A DNA stretch of 64,000 nucleotides from Deltaproteobacteria bacterium (GTDB lineage Bacteria > Desulfobacterota > Binatia > UTPRO1). Where the stretch lies: the NCBI GenBank assembly GCA_020848745.1, contig JADLHM010000070.1, positions 1 to 64,000 on the forward strand. Reading direction: 5' to 3'. Under the pieces are notes generated by a model. That model did not search any database and had not been told where the DNA came from. It saw nothing but the letters and a program-made list of their open reading frames with translations. The position numbers and the translations under genes were made by a program. Below are positions 35,028 to 42,196 of the stretch, piece after piece; the first letter of the stretch is position 1, and the number at the start of each line of letters is the position of its first letter.

Positions 35028-35053
35028 GACGCGGATCGATCCGACACCGCGTC
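35028..35053. terminator. Stem-loop between convergent genes
   Basis: GACGCGG (35028-35034) pairs with CCGCGTC (35047-35053). The region also contains the perfect palindrome CGGATCGATCCG (35032-35043), giving an alternative stem. It lies 12 bp after the DUF3109-like stop and 55 bp after the ychF stop. No U-run follows, so its terminator role is tentative. Confidence 0.4.
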
Positions 35054-35108
35054 CGCAACGCCGCACCGCGTGCACGATCCCGGGGGCATCGGAGCACTCG
35101 CCCGGGCG

Positions 35109-36209
35109 TCAGACGTTGAAGCGGAAGTGCAGCACGTCGCCGTCCTGCACCACGTAGTCCTTGCCCTCGACGCGGAAGACGCCGGCGGCGCGGCAGCCCG
35201 CTTCGCCTCTGTGCGCGAGGAAGTCGGCGTACGACATCACCTCGGCACGGATGAAGCCGCGCTCGAAGTCGGTGTGGATGACCGACGCCGCCTTCGGCGC
35301 CTTCCAGCCGCGCCCGATCGTCCAGGCGCGCACTTCCTTCGGGCCGGCGGTGAAATAGCTGACGAGTCCGAGGACGGCGTAGCCTTCCTGGATCACCTGC
35401 TCGATGCCGCTCGCGGTGATGCCGTAGGACTGGAGGAACTCGGCGCGCTCGGCGTCGTCGAGGCCGACGAGCTCGGCCTCGACCTTGGCGGAGATCTTGA
35501 TGATGTGCGCCTGGCGCGGCTCCGCCCACGCGCGCAGCCCCTGCACGTGCGCGTTGTCCTCGGCGAGCGACCCCTCGTCGACGTTGGCGCAGAAGATGAC
35601 CGGCTTCGAGGTGATGAGGCCGAGCTCCTGGAAGAGCACGGCGCCGTGTGCCGACTCGCGCTCGGGAAACGCGACCGCCGGCAGCCCCTGATGCAGGTGC
35701 TCGACGAGGCGCTTCGCGACCTCGAGCTGCGCCGCCGCATCCTTGTCGCCCTTCGCCTTCTTGGCGAGGCGGTCGATGCGTCCTTCCGCCATCTGGAGGT
35801 CGGCGAGCACGAGCTCGGTCTCGATCACCTCGACGTCGCGCACCGGGTTCACCGAGCCGTCGACGTGCACGACGTCGGAGTCGTCGAAGCAGCGCACCAC
35901 GTGGACGATGGCGGCGGTCTCGCGGATGTGGGCGAGGAACTGGTTGCCGAGGCCTTCGCCGGTCGACGCGCCCTTCACGAGCCCGGCGATGTCGACGAAC
36001 TCGACGGTCGCCGCGACGATGCGCTCGGGGTCGACGAGGGCGGCGAGCTTCGCGAGCCGCTCGTCCGGCACCGGCACGACCGCCTTGTTCGGCTCGATCG
36101 TGCAGAACGGGTAGTTGGCGGCCTCCGCGTTCTGCGCCTTGGTGAGGGCGTTGAAGAGCGTGGACTTGCCGACGTTCGGGAGGCCGACGATGCCGATCGA
36201 AAGACCCAT
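35109..36209 (-). CDS. ychF: Redox-regulated ATPase YchF (OLA1 family)
   Basis: This 366-residue protein is of standard YchF length. The P-loop GLPNVGKST (about 9-17) is followed by DIAGLVKGAS (G3), and the base-recognition motif is changed from NKxD to FCANVDEGS, which is why the family prefers ATP. The C-terminal TGS domain ends with the typical EGKDYVVQDGDVLHFRFNV. YchF binds ribosomes and influences oxidative-stress responses and translation. It is a housekeeping gene and anchors this part of the window as chromosomal. It has no operon partner; a GC-rich repeat region lies upstream. Confidence 0.97.
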   Translation of the reverse strand: MGLSIGIVGLPNVGKSTLFNALTKAQNAEAANYPFCTIEPNKAVVPVPDERLAKLAALVDPERIVAATVEFVDIAGLVKGASTGEGLGNQFLAHIRETAAIVHVVRCFDDSDVVHVDGSVNPVRDVEVIETELVLADLQMAEGRIDRLAKKAKGDKDAAAQLEVAKRLVEHLHQGLPAVAFPERESAHGAVLFQELGLITSKPVIFCANVDEGSLAEDNAHVQGLRAWAEPRQAHIIKISAKVEAELVGLDDAERAEFLQSYGITASGIEQVIQEGYAVLGLVSYFTAGPKEVRAWTIGRGWKAPKAASVIHTDFERGFIRAEVMSYADFLAHRGEAGCRAAGVFRVEGKDYVVQDGDVLHFRFNV

Positions 36210-36560
36210 GGGTGAATCGCGTTAGGTAGCCCGGAGCATGGGCGTGGGCAAGCCGCGTGCGCCACCGCGCGCGCGACCCGCGCGACCGCGCGCGCGACCC
36301 GCGCGACCGCGCGCGCCACCGGGCGGTGGGTCGCTTTGCGGCTCCCGGTTCCTGGAGCCCCGCACTCAGGGCCCGCCGGTGGCTCCATGTTGCGGGGTCA
36401 GCGGGTCCGCTCTTTCCTCTTGGGCGCTGGGGTGTCGAGATCCGAGCTCGCCGCGTCCCTGGCTCCCCGGCCAATGGTAGAGAGCTCGATCCACGTTCAT
36501 CGACGGCTGCCAGGACTTCGACCTCATCGGGAAGTGAGGGATCTTGTGTTTGAGGCCATC
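36210..36560. other. Intergenic region upstream of ychF and the PIN module
   Basis: This 351-base gap contains the 21-bp tandem repeat at 36265-36316 and then about 240 bases in which I see no gene, RNA fold or terminator. It should carry the ychF promoter (minus strand) and that of the antitoxin gene (plus strand). Confidence 0.5.
36265..36316. repeat. 21-bp GC tandem repeat, about 2.5 copies
   Basis: The unit starting CCGCGCGCGCGACCCGCGCG is present at 36265-36285 and 36286-36306 exactly, followed by a partial copy to about 36316. It lies upstream of ychF and codes for nothing convincing. Confidence 0.85.
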
Positions 36561-36581
36561 ATGGACTCATAATCAGTCCAT
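36561..36581. promoter_or_regulatory. Palindromic operator overlapping the antitoxin start
   Basis: ATGGACT (36561-36567) and AGTCCAT (36575-36581) are perfect inverted arms around a 7-base AT-rich centre. The right arm includes the first two bases of the antitoxin ATG (36580). Phd/YefM antitoxins repress their own operons at such dyads, so this is a likely autoregulatory site. Confidence 0.6.
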
Positions 36582-36870
36582 GAAGGACATAAAAGTCAGC
36601 GAGCTCAAGGCGAACCTCAGCAAGTACCTACGGATGGCGTCCCGCGGCTCGTCCATCGTCGTCAGGGATCGCGACGAGCCGATCGCTCAGATCGGTCCAC
36701 CGCAGGAGGCCGCGGTCTCCTGGTCGGAACGGATGGCGCGCCAGGGGCGCCTCCGCGTTGGGACGCAGAACTGGAGCCAGTTGAAGATCGCGAAGCTCGA
36801 TCGGTCGGTCGACATCCAGGCGTCGCTACGCGCGGTGCGCGAGGATCCGAGTGAAGTACGTCGACGCTAG
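36580..36870 (+). CDS. Phd/YefM-type antitoxin
   Basis: The 96-residue protein starts with KDIKVSELKANLSKYLRMA, the N-terminal DNA-binding/dimerisation fold of Phd/YefM antitoxins, followed by the strand GSSIVVRDRDEPIAQIGP. The C-terminal half (from about 45) is expected to wrap around the toxin. It overlaps the downstream PIN toxin by 20 nt, the usual antitoxin-first arrangement with translational coupling. A palindrome sits over its start codon. Confidence 0.88.
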   Translation: MKDIKVSELKANLSKYLRMASRGSSIVVRDRDEPIAQIGPPQEAAVSWSERMARQGRLRVGTQNWSQLKIAKLDRSVDIQASLRAVREDPSEVRRR

Positions 36871-37267
36871 CGCGGTGCTGCGGGTGATCTTCGCCGAGGC
36901 GGGGACGACGGTCCCGCTGCGGGACGGCGACCGCATCGTGTCCTCGCAGCTCGTGGAGATCGAAACAGTCCGCGCCGTCGACCGCGAGCGCCTGCTCGGG
37001 GCCCTCGACGATGCGCAGACGGCGATCAAGCGCAAGGAGCTGGGGGATTTTCTCGCGATGCTCGATCTCCTCCCGATCGACGGTGCGGTCGTCGATCGAG
37101 CGAAGAGCTCGTTCGCGGTGAACGTGCGGGCGCTCGATGCCATGCATGTCGCGAGCGCGGAGATCCTCGCGGCGGAAGCGCGGGGCGAGGCGCTGGAGTT
37201 CTGGACGCACGACGACCGCCAGGCGGTAGCGGCGACGTCGCGTGGGCTCGCGGTCTTCGGAACGTGA
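36851..37267 (+). CDS. PIN-domain toxin (VapC-like)
   Basis: This 138-residue protein has the PIN active-site acids: Asp5 in KYVDASAVL, Glu36/38 in QLVEIETVR, Asp96 in RALDAMHVASA and Asp121/122 in THDDRQAV. VapC-type toxins are Mg-dependent ribonucleases that cut tRNA or rRNA, held inactive by the antitoxin made from the overlapping gene. The start is GTG at 36851. It is the second gene of a two-gene module. Confidence 0.88.
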   Translation: MKYVDASAVLRVIFAEAGTTVPLRDGDRIVSSQLVEIETVRAVDRERLLGALDDAQTAIKRKELGDFLAMLDLLPIDGAVVDRAKSSFAVNVRALDAMHVASAEILAAEARGEALEFWTHDDRQAVAATSRGLAVFGT

Positions 37268-37372
37268 CGTCCGGGATGCGCCGGCCGCCTGCCGTTCGAA
37301 AAGTAGTCGAAACCAGGGTGCGGGCCTGGCCTCTCCCTCGAGCCGTGGCTTCCCATACGGCTCCGCCGCGGC

Positions 37373-38290
37373 CTACCCCCTGCTCCCGAAGAGCCCCGCC
37401 ATGAGCTTCGGGACGTTGGCGCCGGCGCTCGGGTACTCCTGCGCGTCCGCGAGGTCGGCGATCTTCGGGAAGCTCGCCGCAATCTGCTCGACGCTCGGGA
37501 TCGCGTCGATGCCGAGCGTGACGCCGGGGCTCTCGACCATCGCGGCGCGCGCGTAGTGCCCGCCGCCGGCGGTGAAGATGCCGCCGGTGAAGGTGTTCTC
37601 CTCGCTGCAGAGGAACGCGACCATCGCCGACACGAACTCGGGCTTCAGCTTCTCCATCGTGGCTTCGTCCATCACCGTGCCCATGAGGCGGCTCTTCGCG
37701 ATCGGCGCGATGGTGTTGGCGAGGACGCCGAACTTCTGGCCCTCGAGCTTCACGGTGTTCATGAGGCCGACGATGCCGAGCTTCGCCGCCGAGTAGTTGG
37801 CCTGGCCGAAGTTGCCGTAGAGGCCGGCGGCGGAGGTGGTGAAGACCACGCGGCCGTAGCCGTTCTGGCGCATGGCGGGGAGCGCAGCGCGCGTCACGTA
37901 GTAGCTGCCGTTCAGGTGCACGTCGAGGACGCGCGTCCATTCCTCGGGCGTCATCTTCGCGATGCTCTTGTCGCGGAGGATGCCGGCGTTGTTGACGACG
38001 ATGTCGAGGCGGCCGAAGGCCCCGACGGCGGCGGCGATCATCTTCTCGCCGCCGTCCCAGGTGTCGACCGAATCGTAGTTGGCGACGGCGTCGCCGCCCA
38101 TCGCCTTGATCTCGGCGACGACCTGGTCCGCCATCGTGGTGCCGCTGCCGGTGCCGTCGGTGTTCCCGCCGAGGTCGTTCACCACCACCTTGGCGCCGCG
38201 CGCGCCGAACAGGAGGGCATGGGAGCGGCCGAGACCGCCGCCCGCGCCGGTCACGAGGGCGACACGCCCGTCGAATCGAATCTCGCTCAT
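37373..38290 (-). CDS. SDR family (3R)-hydroxyacyl-CoA dehydrogenase-like
   Basis: This 305-residue protein is a classical short-chain dehydrogenase. TGAGGGLG (about 14-21) binds NAD(P), NNAG lies at about 100-103, and Ser153, Tyr166 and Lys170 form the catalytic triad (FTTSAAGLYG, NYSAAKLG). VVNDLGGNTDGTGSG after the second strand, and the length beyond 300, match the dehydrogenase unit of peroxisomal-type multifunctional enzyme 2, which oxidises (3R)-hydroxyacyl-CoA. AGGA precedes the ATG by about 8 bases. It sits between two toxin-antitoxin modules but is not part of them. Confidence 0.85.
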   Translation of the reverse strand: MSEIRFDGRVALVTGAGGGLGRSHALLFGARGAKVVVNDLGGNTDGTGSGTTMADQVVAEIKAMGGDAVANYDSVDTWDGGEKMIAAAVGAFGRLDIVVNNAGILRDKSIAKMTPEEWTRVLDVHLNGSYYVTRAALPAMRQNGYGRVVFTTSAAGLYGNFGQANYSAAKLGIVGLMNTVKLEGQKFGVLANTIAPIAKSRLMGTVMDEATMEKLKPEFVSAMVAFLCSEENTFTGGIFTAGGGHYARAAMVESPGVTLGIDAIPSVEQIAASFPKIADLADAQEYPSAGANVPKLMAGLFGSRG

Positions 38291-38308
38291 CGTCTGATCC
38301 TTTCAGGA

Positions 38309-38323
38309 CGGGGCTTCGCCCCG
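38309..38323. terminator. GC-rich hairpin after the VapBC-like pair
   Basis: CGGGGC and GCCCCG form a 6-bp stem with a TTC loop. It lies 38 bp after the stop of the minus-strand PIN gene and 19 bp before the start of the SDR gene on the same strand, so it may end the toxin transcript. No U-run is seen. Confidence 0.4.
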
Positions 38324-38360
38324 GGGTTGGTTCTGCGTGGAATGGCCGGTTGCTACGGCC

Positions 38361-38750
38361 TCAGGGCTGTCGTTCCCTGAGGTCGCTGATCCGAGCGAGC
38401 GTCCGGAAGTCGCGGTCGCGATGCAGGATCTCGAGATCGTGCCGCAGGGCGCACGCGGCGATCAGGCAGTCCACCGAGGACCGGATCGCCAGGCCGCGGC
38501 GACGTGCCGAGCGGTAGAGGCCGACGGCGTCCAGCACGAGGGACTCGCCGATCGGCGTCTCGACGATCGGCAGCGCCAGCATCGCGGTCTTGGCGGCTCG
38601 AAAGGCCTGCTCTTCGCGGAAGCCCTGCAACACCTCCTGGACGATCGGCAGGAAGGTCACGACGTCGTCGAACGGGACGACCGCCTCGAGGTCGAGAGCA
38701 TGGCGGCGGCGAAACGTCTCGATCCAAATCGATGTGTCGACGAGGGTCAT
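38361..38750 (-). CDS. PIN-domain toxin (VapC)
   Basis: This 129-residue VapC-type ribonuclease has Asp5 (TLVDTSIWIE), Glu39 (PIVQEVLQGF), Asp94 (SSVDCLIAACAL) and Asp112/114 (HRDRDF) as the four acidic metal-binding positions. The ATG at 38750 overlaps the antitoxin stop by 4 nt. It is unrelated in detail to the PIN protein at 36851, differing in length and in its antitoxin type. Confidence 0.9.
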   Translation of the reverse strand: MTLVDTSIWIETFRRRHALDLEAVVPFDDVVTFLPIVQEVLQGFREEQAFRAAKTAMLALPIVETPIGESLVLDAVGLYRSARRRGLAIRSSVDCLIAACALRHDLEILHRDRDFRTLARISDLRERQP

Positions 38751-38968
38751 GACCGCCGACGGCGAGGAGGACGGGCGTCCTGTCGCATCTCCGACAGGTC
38801 GCCGTCCCAGGCGCCGCTCCCGCGCAATGCGAGGATTCCACGCGCTCGCGCCCGCCGCACGAACTCCTCCAGCGCGCGGTCAACGGCGCGGGAGTACGTC
38901 TTCTCGCCGCTCAGGCGCGTGGCTTCGCGAAGGAGATCCTCACGAAGCACCAAATTCGTACGTTTCAT
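38747..38968 (-). CDS. VapB-type antitoxin (DUF2191-like)
   Basis: The 73-residue protein begins MKRTNLVLREDLLREATRLS, the ribbon-helix-helix-like N-terminus of VapB antitoxins of the DUF2191 group, followed by a SRAVDRALEEFVRRAR helix. Its C-terminal 30 residues are expected to bind the toxin encoded in the overlapping gene. It is divergent from the thiolase-like gene 152 bp away. Confidence 0.85.
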   Translation of the reverse strand: MKRTNLVLREDLLREATRLSGEKTYSRAVDRALEEFVRRARARGILALRGSGAWDGDLSEMRQDARPPRRRRS

Positions 38969-39120
38969 GTGTATCGGGTGTACTGCGGACGGCCGGCGCC
39001 GGCAACCTCGATTGCGGCGAAACGTCCTCTCCGGCGCGCGCCGCGTCCGGACGAGCGCTCGGGCCGGCGGTGGTGTAGGGTGCCGCGGTCCGGTTCGAAG
39101 CTGCTCCGCGGAGAGAGATC

Positions 39121-40668
39121 GTGATCGAGGCCAACACCCCTGTCATCGTCGGCGTCGGGCAGTTCATGGAGGCGCCGGAGACGCCGGGCTACGCCGCCCG
39201 CGGGCCCGTCGAGATCGCCGCCGAGGCGGCGCGTGCCGCGCTCGCCGACGCGCGGGCGACCCGGCCGCTCGCCGCGGAGATCGACGTCGTCGCGACGACC
39301 CGCACGTTCCACGACTCGGTGCCGATCCTGGCCTCGCCGTTCGGCACGTCGAACAACTTCCCGCGCTCGATCGCCAGGCGCGTCGACGTAGTGCCGCGGC
39401 GGGCGATCTGGGAGGACGCGGGCGGCAACACGCCGCAGGACCTGGTGAGCGAGATGAGCGAGCTTCTGCACGCGGGCGGGGCGCGCATGGTCCTGCTCGC
39501 GGGGGCGGAGGCCGTGTCGACCGCGCGCTGGTTGCAAGCCCGGCAGCGGCACGCGGACTGGTCCGAGACCGTCGACGGCGACGTCGAGGACCGGCTCGGC
39601 GACGTGTCGAAGATGGTCTCCGAGGCCGAGATCCGCCATCGCGTCTTCTCCGTGCCGCCGATCTACGCGCTCGCCGAGCACGCGCGGCGCGGGCGGCTCG
39701 GCCTCGCGCGCGCGGCGTACGCGCGCACGATGGGCGAGCTGTTCGTGCCCTTCACCGTCGTCGCCGCTGGCAACCCCTACGCGGCGGTGCGGCGCGCGTA
39801 CTCGGCGGACGAGCTCATGGAGGTGACGGAGCGCAACCGCATGATCGCCGATCCGTACCCGCGGCTCGTCGTGGCGCGCGACCAGACCAACCAGGGCGCG
39901 GCGGTGCTCCTGACGACGACCGGCGCGGCACGCGCGCTCGGCATCCCGGAGGAGCGCTGGGTCTACCTGCACGGCTACGCGCGCGCCGCCGAGCGGCCGC
40001 TCCTCGAACGCGCCGACCTCGGGGGCTATCCGGCGGCCGAGCTCTCCGGCAAGGCGGCGCTCGCCGCCTCCGGCATCGGGGTCGCCGACGTCCGCTTCTT
40101 CGACCTCTACAGCTGCTTCCCGATCGCCGTCTCGAGCGTGCGCGACGCCCTCGGGATCGCCGCCGACGATCCCCGCGGGCTCACGGTGACCGGCGGGCTT
40201 CCCTTCTTCGGCGGGCCCGGCAACAACTACTCGATGCACGCCATCGCGAGCACGGTGGAAAGGCTGCGCGCGCATCCCGGGACGTGGGGCTTCGTCGGCG
40301 CGAACGGCGGGATGCTCTCGAAATACTCGGTCGGCGTGTACTCGACGCGGCCCCGGTCCTTCACGATCTGCGGCAGCGGGTCGGTGCAGGCCGCCGTCGA
40401 GGCGCGGGCGGCGGTCGTGCTCACGGCGCAGCCGCGCGGCCGTGCGACGCTCGAGAGCTTCACCGTCATCCACGGCAAGGACGGACGCCCCGCGGTCGGC
40501 GTCGCCGTCGGCCGCTTGCCCGACGGCTCGCGTTGCATGGCGACCACCGGCAAGGGCGACGCCGCGACGATCGCGGGGCTCGCGGGCGCCGCCGACCCGC
40601 TCGGCGCGGCCATCGAGGTCACGCCGGGAGGAGCCGCCGCGAATCGCTTCGTGTTCGCGGCGCGATGA
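39121..40668 (+). CDS. Thiolase-like protein (acetyl-CoA acetyltransferase family) lacking the catalytic Cys
   Basis: This 515-residue protein follows the thiolase fold from IVGVGQFMEAPETPG, through DLYSCFPIAVSSV to GGLPFFGGPGNNYSMHAIAS with the usual His. At the nucleophile position it has EDAGGNTPQDLV (about 98-109) with no Cys. From about 430 on there is an extra C-terminal beta-rich domain (RATLESFTVIHGKDGRPAVG). Both points fit the thiolase-like (TLP/SCP2-like) group rather than a true degradative thiolase. The reaction is unknown; CoA-ester binding is likely. The start is GTG at 39121 after GGAG. Its stop overlaps the start of the next gene. Confidence 0.8.
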   Translation: MIEANTPVIVGVGQFMEAPETPGYAARGPVEIAAEAARAALADARATRPLAAEIDVVATTRTFHDSVPILASPFGTSNNFPRSIARRVDVVPRRAIWEDAGGNTPQDLVSEMSELLHAGGARMVLLAGAEAVSTARWLQARQRHADWSETVDGDVEDRLGDVSKMVSEAEIRHRVFSVPPIYALAEHARRGRLGLARAAYARTMGELFVPFTVVAAGNPYAAVRRAYSADELMEVTERNRMIADPYPRLVVARDQTNQGAAVLLTTTGAARALGIPEERWVYLHGYARAAERPLLERADLGGYPAAELSGKAALAASGIGVADVRFFDLYSCFPIAVSSVRDALGIAADDPRGLTVTGGLPFFGGPGNNYSMHAIASTVERLRAHPGTWGFVGANGGMLSKYSVGVYSTRPRSFTICGSGSVQAAVEARAAVVLTAQPRGRATLESFTVIHGKDGRPAVGVAVGRLPDGSRCMATTGKGDAATIAGLAGAADPLGAAIEVTPGGAAANRFVFAAR

Positions 40669-42161
40669 CGTCGAGAGCTCTACTCCATGCGCTGCGGCCC
40701 GTGGCGCTGCACGGCGCCGCGCTGGCGATCCTGCTCTGGCCACTCGTCGGGATCGCGTTCGTTCCGATGGTGGATCTTCCCGGCCACCTGGCCGTCACGC
40801 GCATCCTCGACGACGTCCTGCACGGCCAGTACCGCGACTCGCTGCAGCTGAACCTCAATCCCGTCCACAAGCCGGCCTACGTGCTCCTCTACGGGATCTT
40901 CGCGCTGCTGCCGAAGGCGGAGGTCGGCCCGGTCGCCGTCGGGGTGATGGTCGCGGCGTTCTACGCGGCGGTCTGTCATGGCGTCGCGTCGCTCGGCAGG
41001 CGCCCCGCGTCCTCGCCGCTCGCCGTGAGTCTCGCGCTCCTGGTCACCATGTTCCTGTACGGCTCGGCCTTCTTCTGGGGCCTGATCCCCTTCCTCCTCA
41101 GCGTGCCGCCGGCGCTGATCGCCTACGTCGCCTACTTCGAGGCGAGCGGGGTCGTGAACGCCGCGCGGGCCGCCGGGCCCGGGACGGGGAGGCGGGTGGC
41201 GCTCTTCGTCGCGGCCGCGCTGCTGGCGCACGTCGTGCATCCGATCTCGTCGCTCTTCCTGGCGATCATGCTGGCGGGCGCTGCCGGCGCGGCGGTCGCG
41301 CTCGAGCTCGGAGGCCTTCGCACCGCCGGCGCGGCGGCCCGCGTCTGGCCGAGCGCGTGGCCGCTCGTCGTGTGGGCATCGGCGGTGGTGACGCTCCATG
41401 TCCTTACGGCGCCCGCCGGCCACGAGCTCGACCTCGCGCGTTCCATGCCCGCCTTCGCCGCTCCCTTCCATGGGGTCGCGGCGGCGCGTGCCTTTCTCGC
41501 GCAGATCCCGATCGAGCTCGGCATCCCGCCCATCCGTGAGCCGGCATCGGCGGTCGCTTCCTATCCCGTCGTCGTCGCGTTCTTTCTCGCCGCATCGTGC
41601 GCCGTCGGGCTGGTCGCGTCGCTGATCCCGCGCGCGGCGGATCGGCCGGCCGCGCGGCAGCCGGCGCCCCCGCTCGCCGCCTCCCCGGCGCTGCGGCTCG
41701 CCCTCGTCTTCGTTCTGAGCGCGCTTCTCTTTCTCTTCCTCAGGCACGACATCGTCGGGCTCGGCCGGCGGCTCCTCTGGTTTCCCGTGCGCGGGCCGTG
41801 CTTCCTCGTGTTCTTCTTCGGGGTGCTCACCGCGGCGCTGGTCCTCCGTTCGCTCGAGCCGATCCGATCCTCGCGGCTCGTCACGAGCGTCCTCGTCGCC
41901 TGCGCGCTCGCGATCGCCGCGGAGCGGAGCGTGGTCTTGCGGGGGCAGTTCGCGGCGTTCGACGAGAAGGCGCGCGCCTTCCTCCACGGCGACATTCCGG
42001 ACCGCTGGTTCCGGAGCCAACCGTTCGGCTACGCCGACCACCTCCGCGTCTACCATTGCTACTTCGAGGAAGCCTGCCCCGACCACCACCCGCTGTTCTT
42101 CTCGATCTACCGGGACGACGCGACGATCTATCCCGTCTCCGCGATTCGAGGACCGCGCTAG
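40665..42161 (+). CDS. Polytopic membrane protein, unknown function
   Basis: The 498-residue protein has about 11 membrane segments. An outer loop after the first helix reads FVPMVDLPGHLAVTRILDD, and others contain LNLNPVHKPAYVLLYG and FRSQPFGYADHLRVYHC. The arrangement recalls GT-C-type glycosyltransferases with an Asp in the first periplasmic loop, but I cannot name a family. The ATG at 40665 is in an ATGA overlap with the thiolase-like gene, so the two are translated together, although no functional link is obvious. Confidence 0.65.
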   Translation: MTSRALLHALRPVALHGAALAILLWPLVGIAFVPMVDLPGHLAVTRILDDVLHGQYRDSLQLNLNPVHKPAYVLLYGIFALLPKAEVGPVAVGVMVAAFYAAVCHGVASLGRRPASSPLAVSLALLVTMFLYGSAFFWGLIPFLLSVPPALIAYVAYFEASGVVNAARAAGPGTGRRVALFVAAALLAHVVHPISSLFLAIMLAGAAGAAVALELGGLRTAGAAARVWPSAWPLVVWASAVVTLHVLTAPAGHELDLARSMPAFAAPFHGVAAARAFLAQIPIELGIPPIREPASAVASYPVVVAFFLAASCAVGLVASLIPRAADRPAARQPAPPLAASPALRLALVFVLSALLFLFLRHDIVGLGRRLLWFPVRGPCFLVFFFGVLTAALVLRSLEPIRSSRLVTSVLVACALAIAAERSVVLRGQFAAFDEKARAFLHGDIPDRWFRSQPFGYADHLRVYHCYFEEACPDHHPLFFSIYRDDATIYPVSAIRGPR

Positions 42162-42196
42162 CCCGGCAGGAAGATCGCGGAAGCGAAAACGCGGGC

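Noticed and set aside
36265-36316. Short direct repeats as a CRISPR array
   Set aside because: The units are head-to-tail without spacers and there are only about 2.5 copies, so it is a simple tandem repeat.
38337-40664. Apparent 5' extension of the membrane protein at 40665, giving a 1274-residue product
   Set aside because: The extension overlaps the VapBC pair and the thiolase-like gene in another frame and is non-protein-like. The ATG at 40665 gives a good membrane start in an ATGA overlap.
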